Below, in pieces: positions 24,212-32,032 of a stretch of 42,299 bases of DNA (positions within the stretch are counted from its first letter, which is position 1; every line of letters begins with the position of its first letter). The notes beneath the pieces are model-generated. The model had not been told where the DNA came from and searched no databases. It saw only the letters and a program-made list of their open reading frames with translations. This stretch comes from DATMFV01 sp964651005 (GTDB lineage: Bacteria; Verrucomicrobiota; Verrucomicrobiia; Chthoniobacterales; Chthoniobacteraceae), in contig CAZYVL010000008.1 in NCBI GenBank assembly GCA_964651005.1, positions 1 to 42,299 of the forward strand, in the 5' to 3' direction. The translations under genes and the position numbers were made by a program.

Positions 24212-24460
24212 ATGGGTAAAATTTTAATTGCCGGGGGGGCGGGCTTCGTCGGCTCCCACTTGGCCGACGAGTTGCTCGCGCACGGGTACAAAGTCCGGGC
24301 GCTCGATAATTTTTCTCCCCAGGTACACGGCCCCTCCCCGGGCCGCCCCGCCTATCTCGAGCCGGAGGTCGAACTGCTGAAGGAGTGGATCAACCCGGAG
24401 ATGACCGGATGCTGCCTGCACGCCTCCCGGGAACTGGAAAAACGGGGGCTGACGGTATGA
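24212..24460 (+). pseudogene. NAD-dependent epimerase/dehydratase with internal deletion
   Basis: The first 57 residues are the start of an extended short-chain dehydrogenase: KILIAGGAGFVGSHLADELL with the GGAGFVG cofactor loop (8-14), then VRALDNFSPQVHGP and PAYLEPEVELL, typical of nucleotide-sugar epimerases of about 330-360 residues. After VELLKE the sequence jumps to a short tail ending ASRELEKRGLTV, which resembles, from memory, the very C-terminus of the same family. The catalytic Ser and YxxxK region is absent. The reading frame is kept, so an 82-residue product could still be made, but it cannot be an active epimerase. Its stop overlaps the next gene's ATG by 4 bases, as expected if the original C-terminus is preserved. 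An assembly collapse is an alternative. Confidence 0.7.
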
Positions 24461-25677
24461 GAAACGCCGCTTTCGCTGCCAACCCGCCGCGCCGCGTGCT
24501 GATGACCGCCGACCCGCTTGGCGGCGTCTGGACTTATGCGATGGAACTGGCGCGCGCGCTCGGGCCGTTCGGGGTGGAGGTGGTGCTTGCCGCCCTCGGC
24601 GGCCCGGTGAGCGCGGCGCAGCGCCGGGAGGCGGCGGAGATCGCCCATCTTTGCTTGCACGAAAAGCGCGCGCGGCTGGAGTGGATGGAGGAGCCGTGGG
24701 CCGACGTGGACCGGTCGGGGGAGTGGCTGCTTGCGCTGGCGGAGGAGTGCCAGCCCGATTGCGTTCACCTCAACGGCTACAGCCATGCGGCGCTCCCTTG
24801 GGAGAGGCCGGTGGTGGTGGCGGCGCATTCGTGCGTGTTTTCGTGGTGGAAGGCGGTGCATGGCGTGGAGCCACCCGCGCGCTTCGAAACGTATCGCCGG
24901 CGTGTCCAGGCGGGCCTGCGCGCGGCAACGCTCGTCGTCGCGCCGACTGCCGCCATGCTCGACGCCCTCGGCGCGGCCTGGGAGATCGACCCGGCGAAGA
25001 CGCGCGTGATCTGGAATGCCCGCGATCCGGGCCGGTTCGGGGCGGAAGCGAAACAGCCGGTGATCCTCGCCGCTGGACGCCTCTGGGACGCGGGGAAGAA
25101 CATCGCGCTTCTTGAAGAGATCGCCCCCGCGCTGGAGTGGGAAGTGCTCCTCGCCGAAGGGGCGCGCGAGCCGGAGCGGAGCGTGGTGCCGGAGTCGGGG
25201 GGAAACGGGCGCGGCGCCAACCTGCGTCCGCTCGGGCAGCTCGACGCGGCGGCTCTGCGCCAGCGACTGGCGACGGCGGCGATCTTTGCGGCTCCTGCGC
25301 GTTACGAACCGTTTGGCCTCTCCGTGCTGGAGGCGGCGTTGAGCGGGTGCGCGCTGGTGCTGGCGGACATTCCGAGCTTTCGGGAGCTCTGGGAGGGGTG
25401 CGCGGTGCATGTTGATCCCAACCGCCCCGGGGAGTGGCGGGAGGCGATCGCGGCGCTCATCGCCGATCCGCGCCGCCGCCAGCGCCTCGGCGCGGAAGCC
25501 CGGGCGCGGGCGCTGCGCCACGCACCGGAGCGGATGGCGCGCGAGACTCTTTCCGTTTACCGGCAGGCCGGAATCATCGTGGCCGCGCGGCGGCGTGGCG
25601 GCCCCTGGATGCAACCGGGCGCAACCGAAGCTCTCTCCGCGCCGCTGGCCCCGGCGGACCTCCTTCTTCATTCATGA
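24457..25677 (+). CDS. GT4-family glycosyltransferase
   Basis: Retaining glycosyltransferase of GT-B fold, cytoplasmic or membrane-associated. The 406 residues begin RVLMTADPLGGVWTYAMELA, the Gly-rich acceptor-domain loop, followed by LNGYSHAALPW and VVVAAHSC. The C-domain starts at VILAAGRLWDAGKNI and contains APARYEPFGLSVLEAALSG with the E-x7-E nucleotide-sugar motif, then VLADIPSFRELW. The start overlaps the epimerase remnant stop and the end overlaps the CgeB-like fragment start (both ATGA), so these genes were built as one operon. The enzyme itself looks intact. Substrates are unknown; surface polysaccharide or glycolipid synthesis is the likely area. Confidence 0.85.
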   Translation: MRNAAFAANPPRRVLMTADPLGGVWTYAMELARALGPFGVEVVLAALGGPVSAAQRREAAEIAHLCLHEKRARLEWMEEPWADVDRSGEWLLALAEECQPDCVHLNGYSHAALPWERPVVVAAHSCVFSWWKAVHGVEPPARFETYRRRVQAGLRAATLVVAPTAAMLDALGAAWEIDPAKTRVIWNARDPGRFGAEAKQPVILAAGRLWDAGKNIALLEEIAPALEWEVLLAEGAREPERSVVPESGGNGRGANLRPLGQLDAAALRQRLATAAIFAAPARYEPFGLSVLEAALSGCALVLADIPSFRELWEGCAVHVDPNRPGEWREAIAALIADPRRRQRLGAEARARALRHAPERMARETLSVYRQAGIIVAARRRGGPWMQPGATEALSAPLAPADLLLHS

Positions 25678-25934
25678 ACATTGCCTTTTTCGGTTCTTCT
25701 CTTCTTTCGGCCTACTGGAACGGAGCCGCGACCTACTACCGCGGAATGATCCGGGCGCTGCACGAGCGGGGGCATCACGTCACGTTCTATGAGCCGGACG
25801 CCTGCCAGCGGCAGCAGCACGCCGATCTTCCGCCGCCGCCGTGGGCGGAGGTGGTCGTCTACGAGGAGAGCCACGAGGCGGCGCTGCGGCAGGTGGAGGC
25901 GGTCCTCGACGCCGTGCCGCGATTGCCCCGCTGA
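25674..25934 (+). pseudogene. truncated CgeB-like glycosyltransferase (N-terminal domain only)
   Basis: The 86 residues read NIAFFGSSLLSAYWNGAATY, then YRGMIRALHERGHHVTFYEP and DACQRQQHADLP, ending VEAVLDAVPRLPR. This is the start of a CgeB-like glycosyltransferase of about 360-380 residues. The rest, including the nucleotide-sugar-binding domain, is missing, and 81 bases later the next gene starts. The start overlaps the GT4 stop by 4 bases. The last few codons before the stop depart from the family pattern as I know it, so a deletion or frameshift probably occurred near 25910. An active enzyme is not expected. Confidence 0.7.
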
Positions 25935-26015
25935 CTTTGCCAGCCTTGCCAACCGTGCCAGACGTCGGACGCTGCCTGGCGCGCGCGGCACCCTCCGCTT
26001 TTTGGGAACCTTTTC

Positions 26016-27106
26016 ATGAGAATCATCATCCTTGGCCTTTCGATCACCTCCTCCTGGGGGAATGGACATGCGACCACCTACCGGGGGCTGGTCCGCGCGC
26101 TGCGGGAGCGCGGGCATGACCTCCTCTTTCTCGAACGCGACCAGCTATGGTACGCCCGCAGCCGCGACGCCGACGGCCTCGCCTGCTGCCGCACGGAAAT
26201 CTACGCCAGCGTCGCGGACCTCCGGGAGCGGTTCACGGAGGCGGTCGCGTCGGCGGATTGCGTGCTCGTCGGCTCGTATGTCCCGGACGGGATCGAGGTG
26301 GGCCGGTGGGTGCTCGGCACGGCGGAGGGCGTCGTCGCGTTTTACGACATCGACACTCCCGTCACGCTCGCGGCGCTGGAGAAAGGCCGCTGCGGCTACC
26401 TCTCGCGGGATCTGATCGCCCGCTACCCGCTCTATCTCTCCTTCACCGGCGGGCCGACGCTCGGCCTGCTCCGCTCCCGCTACGACGCGCCCTCCCCGCA
26501 CGCCTTTCACTGCTCGGTGGACCCGGCGGCGTACCATCCCGAGAAAATGGAGCGCGCATGGGATCTCGGTTATCTCGGCACCTACAGCCCGGATCGCCAG
26601 GCCCGGTTGCGCGAGTTGCTAGTCAAGCCCGCGCGCCGCATGAAGCACCTCGGCTTCGCCATCGCCGGGCCGCAATACCCGCGTTTCATCCGCTGGCCCG
26701 CGAACGTGCGGCGCATCCCGCATCTGCGCCCGGACGAGCACCGCGCCTTTTACAACGCCCAGCGTTTCACGCTCAACGTCACGCGCGAGGAGATGATCCG
26801 CGCGGGGCATTCCCCCAGCGTGCGGCTCTTCGAGGCGGCGGCGTGCGCCACGCCGGTCGTGAGCGATCTCTGGGAGGGGCTGGGGAGCTTTTTTGAAGTG
26901 GGGCGGGAAATTCTTGTCGCCCGGTCCAGCCGCGAAGTGGTTGAGATTCTGCACGACCTCCCCGAGGAGGAGCGGGCCGTGATCGGCCGCCGGGCAAGGG
27001 AACGGGTGCTGCGCGAGCACACCGCCGCGCACCGGGCCGCGCAGCTTGAGGCGCTGATCGCGGGGCAGAGCGCCCCGGAGTGCGCCGCCCAGATGGCCGC
27101 TCCGGA
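26016..27106 (+). CDS. CgeB-like glycosyltransferase, 3' end lost in scaffold gap
   Basis: At least 363 residues are present before the run of N. The start is RIIILGLSITSSWGNGHATT, followed by YRGLVRALRERGHDLLFLER, a typical opening for this family. VVAFYDIDTPVTLAALE and YLSFTGGPTLGLL belong to the central part. The C-domain shows LGYLGTYSPDRQARL, LNVTREEMIRAGHSPSVRLF and EAAACATPVVSDLWEGL, the sugar-nucleotide-binding stretch with a conserved Glu. The sequence reaches REHTAAHRAAQLEALI, which is close to the usual C-terminus, so only a short tail is likely lost. The role is probably glycan assembly with the preceding GT4 enzyme. Confidence 0.82.
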
Positions 27107-27206
27107 NNNNNNNNNNNNNNNNNNNNNNNNNNNNNNNNNNNNNNNNNNNNNNNNNNNNNNNNNNNNNNNNNNNNNNNNNNNNNNNNNNNNNNNNNNNNNN
27201 NNNNNN
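27107..27206. other. scaffold gap of 100 N
   Basis: Exactly 100 unknown bases, the conventional placeholder for a gap of unknown length. Coding frames on the two sides do not match, so true sequence of unknown size is missing here. Confidence 0.98.
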
Positions 27207-27207
27207 G

Positions 27208-27315
27208 TTCTCCGCCGCGTTCGACATTCATCGCGACAAGGTGGGTCGCGATCTTTCCGAGGCGATCTTCACCGCGCCCAACAACACGCTCCGGTTCGCG
27301 GAGGTGCCGCTATAG
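27208..27315 (+). CDS. C-terminal 35 residues of an unidentified protein
   Basis: Directly after the gap one plus-strand frame reads FSAAFDIHRDKVGRDLSEAI and then FTAPNNTLRFAEVPL before TAG at 27313-27315. The composition is protein-like, with no rare codon runs, and differs in frame from the glycosyltransferase left of the gap. It is therefore probably the end of another gene whose body is in the gap. I do not recognise it. It converges with the membrane protein gene that ends at 27334. Confidence 0.4.
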   Translation, partial: FSAAFDIHRDKVGRDLSEAIFTAPNNTLRFAEVPL

Positions 27316-27333
27316 CCTGCCAGCCTGGGCCCG

Positions 27334-29484
27334 CTATTGAGCCAGCGGCTTTTCGGTGATCTGGAAGTTGATGAGATGAAACGCCAGCGGCCCGAGGCGC
27401 GTCTGGACGGGGGCGGTCTTGCACCGGAAGGAGAGCAGGTTCTCCCCGGGCTGAAGTTCGACCCGCAGATTCGTGGCGCGAAGCTCGCGGCCCGGCTGGA
27501 GGGGGAGCGGCGTGGAGACGCCGTGGAATTCCATGGTCGCTTCCCGGTTGTCGATCCCGCTCGCGACGAAATGGAGGTAGCGTTCCACCGGCCCGGAGGT
27601 CGGGTTCATCAGGGCGATCGAGGCGTTTCCCTCGCAGCCGCGGACCTGGAGATCGGGGCGGTTCCAGACCGGCTCCATCCACCCTTTTCCAAAGCGCGGG
27701 CCGGGCGGCGGCAGAACGGGGGAGGCGGCGGGGCGCAGCACGATGCAGGCGAGATCGCCCCGCGTGCTCTGGAAGACCGTTGCGGCGCGGCTGGCGGCGG
27801 CATCCAGGAGCGCCTTCGCCCCGTCGGCGTAGCCGTTGCGGTTGACCATGATCGCGCCGAATCCGTACGCCTCCAGTTGCTCCATCATCGCCTCGGGCTT
27901 GAGCAGCGCCACCTGCGCCTGCCATGCCGTGTTCGCGCGGCCCTTCACGTCGCCGAAGGAGTAGCGGAGGTGCTTGGTGAAAAGATAGGGGCGGAACTGC
28001 TCGTACGAAGCGACGCCGGGGACGGGGCATTCCGGGAAGTCCATCATCGGAAGCTCGAAGACCATCGCCCCCGGCTTGAGGTGCGATTCCATCTCTCCGG
28101 CGAACTTTCGGTCCGAGTCGATCGCGGCGGCGACGGCGGCGGGCTCTTCGTTGAGGACGCGCGGGATCTGGTCCCAGAGCGCGAGCGCCGCGACGGCCCC
28201 GGCAAGGGCGATCCGGGACTCCACCTTCCAGTGCCGCGTGAGCGTGCCGAGCCGCCGCGTGGCGTAGAGCAGCGCGAGGGCAAGCAGGAAGATGCTGTAG
28301 CGTGTGGTGGAGCGGAAGAGGACGAAGCCGAGCGAGCCGATCCAGGCGTTGATCCCGCCGACCGTCGCATACGCCACCACCCAGAGGGCAAGGAGGAACT
28401 CCCACGCGGGGCGACGCGGGTGTGGGCGCTGACTCATTTGCGCCAGCCGAAAGAGCGACGCCACCACCAGCCAGAGCAGCGCCACACCGCCGACCACGCC
28501 GAGGAACGAACCGACGGGCATCTCTCCCGGGAGGACGACTTCGGAGAAATAGCGGTTCCCCCATGCGCCGAGCGGATGGACCCAGTACCCGGGCGGCGGG
28601 ATGAAGAGATCGGCGAGCTTGAGGCCGGAGAGTTCCAGGTATTGGTAGGTGCGCGTCAACGCGCCCGGGTTCGGCCCGTTGAGGAAGCGGGAGGAAAAGG
28701 TGTCGAAATTCACCAGCAGCAGCGTGAACATCGCCGCCGCGCCGACAAAGATGGCCCGCAGCGCGCTCCTCCAACGCCTGTGAAACGCCTGGTAGAGCAC
28801 CGCCAGCCCGAGGAACTGCATGAGCATGTTCGTGTAGTAGACATGCTGCACGCCGCTCACGGCGGCGATGGCGAGCGCCCAGCCGAAGTGCGCGCGGCGG
28901 AGCAGCCCGCTCTTTTCCCCGGAGGAAAAGGCCCACCGCGCCACGACGATCATGAGCGGGACATGCCCCGCCCAGCCGATGGCGAGGTGATGCAGGCCGC
29001 GCGCGAAGATGTAGAGGGAGAACCCGAAGGCGAGCGCCCCGGCGCATGCCCACTCCCGGCGGATGCCGAGCAGGCGGCAGGCGAGATAAAAGCCGAGGGC
29101 GGAGGTGACGTGCGCGAGGATTCCGAAGAGATTGAGCGCGGGGAAGAGGCCGATCCAGCGCGCCAGCAGGCCGGGGAGGACGACGTGGAATTCCTCGATC
29201 GTCGGGAAATCGTCCCAGCTTGCCTCGTACGGCGCGCCGAACTCCGGGATTTTCTTGGAGGCGAAGAGCGGGAAGTGCCCTTCCGAGGCCGCCTTGATCG
29301 GGGCGAGCTGCATCCCGAGCACGTCGTTGTCCACAACGGCGGTCCCGTACTCAAAGGGTTGCTGCCAATCCCGTGCGCTCCACCGGCCATAAGCCATGCA
29401 GGCCACCAAGAACGCGATGACGCCGAGCAGCGCCGGGAGCGGCGCGCCACGCAAAACCTTTCGGATCGTGGCCGAAATTCCCAT
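27334..29484 (-). CDS. large polytopic membrane protein, possible GT-C-type glycosyltransferase
   Basis: The 716 residues have about 10-12 membrane helices in the first 470 residues and a soluble C-terminal part (about 480-716). Between the first two helices lies a large loop with PFEYGTAVVDNDVLG and IPEFGAPYEASWDDFPT. Acidic residues in that first external loop are typical of GT-C enzymes, which use polyprenyl-linked sugars. The C-terminal part has FELPMMDFPECPVPG followed by FRPYLFTKHLRYSFGDVKGR, and ends in a beta-rich segment. I recall similar uncharacterised membrane proteins in other bacteria but cannot name a function. It lies 36 bases downstream of the helicase gene's stop on the same strand, so they may be co-transcribed. 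YfhO-like proteins are an alternative family. Confidence 0.7.
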   Translation of the reverse strand: MGISATIRKVLRGAPLPALLGVIAFLVACMAYGRWSARDWQQPFEYGTAVVDNDVLGMQLAPIKAASEGHFPLFASKKIPEFGAPYEASWDDFPTIEEFHVVLPGLLARWIGLFPALNLFGILAHVTSALGFYLACRLLGIRREWACAGALAFGFSLYIFARGLHHLAIGWAGHVPLMIVVARWAFSSGEKSGLLRRAHFGWALAIAAVSGVQHVYYTNMLMQFLGLAVLYQAFHRRWRSALRAIFVGAAAMFTLLLVNFDTFSSRFLNGPNPGALTRTYQYLELSGLKLADLFIPPPGYWVHPLGAWGNRYFSEVVLPGEMPVGSFLGVVGGVALLWLVVASLFRLAQMSQRPHPRRPAWEFLLALWVVAYATVGGINAWIGSLGFVLFRSTTRYSIFLLALALLYATRRLGTLTRHWKVESRIALAGAVAALALWDQIPRVLNEEPAAVAAAIDSDRKFAGEMESHLKPGAMVFELPMMDFPECPVPGVASYEQFRPYLFTKHLRYSFGDVKGRANTAWQAQVALLKPEAMMEQLEAYGFGAIMVNRNGYADGAKALLDAAASRAATVFQSTRGDLACIVLRPAASPVLPPPGPRFGKGWMEPVWNRPDLQVRGCEGNASIALMNPTSGPVERYLHFVASGIDNREATMEFHGVSTPLPLQPGRELRATNLRVELQPGENLLSFRCKTAPVQTRLGPLAFHLINFQITEKPLAQ

Positions 29485-29520
29485 TTTGCTTTGGAGGGCG
29501 GAGTCTCTTCGGAGCCAGGA

Positions 29521-30723
29521 TCAGCGCCGCCGCGAGGAGGGCTTCCTGCGGACCGGCTTGGCGGGCGCGCCGGGGAATTCCGAGGCGAAGAGCGCCGTGT
29601 AGAGATACGGGAAGCCTTCGAGCTTCTGGCGCTGGATTTTCGCGCCGATGAACCGCTCGATGGCGGCCACGTGGTCGATCTCCTCGGCGACGAAAATCGT
29701 GAAGGCGTCGCCCACCGCCTGCGCCCGGCCGGTGCGGCCGATCCGGTGCACGTAATCTTCCGGGTGCTGCGGCACGTCGTAGTTGACCACGTGCGACACC
29801 CCGGCCACGTCGATGCCGCGCGCGGCGATGTCGGTCGCCACCATCACCTCGTACTTGCCGGACTTGAACCCGGCAAGCGCGTCCTCCCGCTCGCGCTGCG
29901 TCCGGTTGGAGTGGAGGACGGCGACGGAGTGCTTGGCCGTCTTGAGCTTCGCGGCGATGGAGTCCGCCCCGATCTTCGTGCGGCAGAAGACGAGCGCGCT
30001 GTCGTATTGGGTCTTCTCCAGAAGCGCCAGCAGCAGGTCGAACTTCTGGTCGCGGGAGACGGGGTAGAGGGCGTGCGTGATCGTCTCGGCGGGCATCCGG
30101 CGCGCGCCGATCTCGATGATCTCCGGGTCGCGGACGACCCAGCGCGTGAGGCTCTCGATTTCCGGCGGGATTGTGGCGGAAAAGAAGAGCGTCTGCCGCT
30201 GCTTCGGGCAGCGTTCGACGATGCGGCGGACCTGCGGGAGAAAGCCCATGTCGAGCATCCGGTCCACTTCGTCGAGGATGAGAAACTCGATCCCCGAGAG
30301 GTCGATCGTTTTCTGCTCCATGTGATCGAGAAGGCGGCCCGGGGTGGCCACCACCACGTCAACGCCGCGCTTGAGATCGTCACGCTGCTTGCCGTAGCCG
30401 ACGCCGCCGTAGAGGAGGCCGATGGTCAGGTCGGTAAAGCGGCAGAAGTCGCGGAAGGCGGTTTCCACCTGGGCGGCGAGTTCGCGGGTCGGCTCCAGGA
30501 CAAGCGCCCGGGGAGGGCCTGCTTTGTGCGTGCCGAGCTTGGTGAGCAGCGGGAGGCCGAAGGCGGCGGTCTTGCCGGTGCCGGTCTGGGCCGAGGCGAT
30601 CAGGTCGCGCCCCGAGAGCACAACGGGAAAGGCGCGAAGCTGGATGGGGGACGGGTCGATGTACCCCATCGACTGCACCCCGTGAATGATTGCGTCGGAC
30701 AAGCCGAACTCCAAAAATGACAT
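29521..30723 (-). CDS. DExD-box ATP-dependent RNA helicase, RhlE-like
   Basis: Superfamily 2 RNA helicase that unwinds structured RNA, acting in ribosome assembly or mRNA turnover. The 400 residues contain the Q-motif with PSPIQLRAFP (25-34), motif I AQTGTGKT (45-52), Ia PTRELA, Ib TPGRLLD, motif II DEVD (151-154, where most family members have DEAD), III SAT, and VI HRIGRTGRA. The protein ends in a short basic tail (PVRRKPSSRRR), as in many RhlE proteins, and has no RNA-binding domain of the DbpA or CsdA type. The start is ATG at 30721-30723 (MSFLEFGLSD). A TTG six codons upstream would also be possible. Confidence 0.93.
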   Translation of the reverse strand: MSFLEFGLSDAIIHGVQSMGYIDPSPIQLRAFPVVLSGRDLIASAQTGTGKTAAFGLPLLTKLGTHKAGPPRALVLEPTRELAAQVETAFRDFCRFTDLTIGLLYGGVGYGKQRDDLKRGVDVVVATPGRLLDHMEQKTIDLSGIEFLILDEVDRMLDMGFLPQVRRIVERCPKQRQTLFFSATIPPEIESLTRWVVRDPEIIEIGARRMPAETITHALYPVSRDQKFDLLLALLEKTQYDSALVFCRTKIGADSIAAKLKTAKHSVAVLHSNRTQREREDALAGFKSGKYEVMVATDIAARGIDVAGVSHVVNYDVPQHPEDYVHRIGRTGRAQAVGDAFTIFVAEEIDHVAAIERFIGAKIQRQKLEGFPYLYTALFASEFPGAPAKPVRRKPSSRRR

Positions 30724-30792
30724 TGGCCATTTGTGGAACAAAGTTCCGCGCCCCTCAAGGGAAATCGCCGGAGAGGGAAATTGCTGCCGCCT

Positions 30793-31893
30793 TCAGGCCG
30801 AGCCGAGCACGAGATTAAGCTCGCGCAGGAAACGGCGGTTCTGCTCCATCGTGCCGATGGAGACGCGGACCCACTCCGGCAGGCCGTAGGAGGTCATGTC
30901 GCGCACGATCACCCCGCGCTGGAGCAGCGCCTGAAAGAGCGCCTTGCCGTCGCCGACCTTCACCAGCACGAAGTTCGCCTGGCTCGGGACAAACTTCAGC
31001 CCGAGCGAGGCGAAGCTCTTTTGCAGGTAGTCGCGCCCTTCGTGCGTGAGTTCGCGCGTGGCGCGCTGGTGCTCCTCGTCGAGCAGCCCGGCGAGCGCGC
31101 CCGCCTGGGCGATGCCGTTGGTGTTGAAGGGCTGGCGCGTTTTCTGGAGCACGTCGATCAACGCCGGGCTGCCGAGGCCGTAGCCGATCCGCAGGCTGGC
31201 CAGCCCCTGGATCTTCGAGAAAGTCCGCAGGACGATCACGTTCGGGCGCCCCTGGCGGATGAACTTGAGGGTGTCCGGCGGCGTGTCGAGGAATTCGTAG
31301 TAGGCCTCGTCAAAAACGATCACCACATGCTCGGGAACGCGATCCACGAAGCGGTCGATCTCCGCCTGCGAGACGAGCGTTCCCGTCGGGTTGTTCGGGT
31401 TGGCGACGAAAACCTCCTTCGTGCGCGGGGTGATCGCCGCCGCCATCGCGTCGAGATCGTGCGTGAAGTGCGGGTCTTCCACTTCGATGGTGCCCGCGCC
31501 GAAGAGCTGCGCCATCAGCTTGTAAACGGCGAACGAGTGCCGCGCCGTGACGATCTCGTCGCCGGGCCGCAGGAACCCCTTGCCGACAAATTCGATGATC
31601 TCGTTGGAACCGTTGCCAAGGATCACGTTTTCCCGCGCGAGGCCGAACTTCCGCGCGATCGCCTCGCGCAGGTAGTAGCCGCCGCCGTCCGGGTAGAAGT
31701 GCGCGCGTTCCAGCGCCTCGCGCATCGCCTGCAACGCCTTGGGCGAGGGGCCGAGCGGGTTTTCATTGGAAGCGAGCTTGACGATTTCCGACGGCTGAAG
31801 CCCCAACTCGCGGGCCACGTCCTCCACCGGCTTGCCCGGTTCGTAGGAGACGAGTTCGCGAAGCTGCGGGTTGGCATGGTTCCAGATGGACAT
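30793..31893 (-). CDS. hisC: histidinol-phosphate aminotransferase
   Basis: PLP-dependent class I/II aminotransferase that converts imidazole-acetol phosphate to histidinol phosphate with glutamate, in histidine synthesis. The 366 residues contain KLASNENPLGPSP (39-51), a HisC signature, then GNGSNEII, NPNNPTG (165-171), DEAYYEF (195-201) and RTFSKIQGLASLRIGY with the PLP lysine at residue 227. The C-terminal RVSIGTMEQNRRFL is also typical. No other his gene is adjacent, so it is isolated from a histidine operon here. A broader aromatic aminotransferase activity cannot be excluded. It diverges from gltX across 139 bases. Confidence 0.92.
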   Translation of the reverse strand: MSIWNHANPQLRELVSYEPGKPVEDVARELGLQPSEIVKLASNENPLGPSPKALQAMREALERAHFYPDGGGYYLREAIARKFGLARENVILGNGSNEIIEFVGKGFLRPGDEIVTARHSFAVYKLMAQLFGAGTIEVEDPHFTHDLDAMAAAITPRTKEVFVANPNNPTGTLVSQAEIDRFVDRVPEHVVIVFDEAYYEFLDTPPDTLKFIRQGRPNVIVLRTFSKIQGLASLRIGYGLGSPALIDVLQKTRQPFNTNGIAQAGALAGLLDEEHQRATRELTHEGRDYLQKSFASLGLKFVPSQANFVLVKVGDGKALFQALLQRGVIVRDMTSYGLPEWVRVSIGTMEQNRRFLRELNLVLGSA

Positions 31894-32032
31894 AAAACTC
31901 GGCGCATCCTAAAGGCCCGCTCCAAAAGTGCAAGCCGGGGCGGGCGATCTCCCCCCGGTTTTTCGCGCGCGGGAAGATTCCGAAAAAACGAGGGTGAAAA
32001 GAGGCGCGGGCTGGTGCAGAATCGGCGGTTCT

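Noticed and set aside
27337..30720. A plus-strand open frame of 1127 codons
   Set aside because: It runs antisense to the membrane protein and the helicase, both with clear family motifs, and its translation is Arg/Gly/Glu-rich without any domain. Long antisense frames are expected at this GC content.
29521..30723. Helicase considered inactive because motif II is DEVD
   Set aside because: Only the first Asp and Glu of motif II are essential for ATP hydrolysis, the last Asp is also kept, and all other motifs are intact, so activity is expected.
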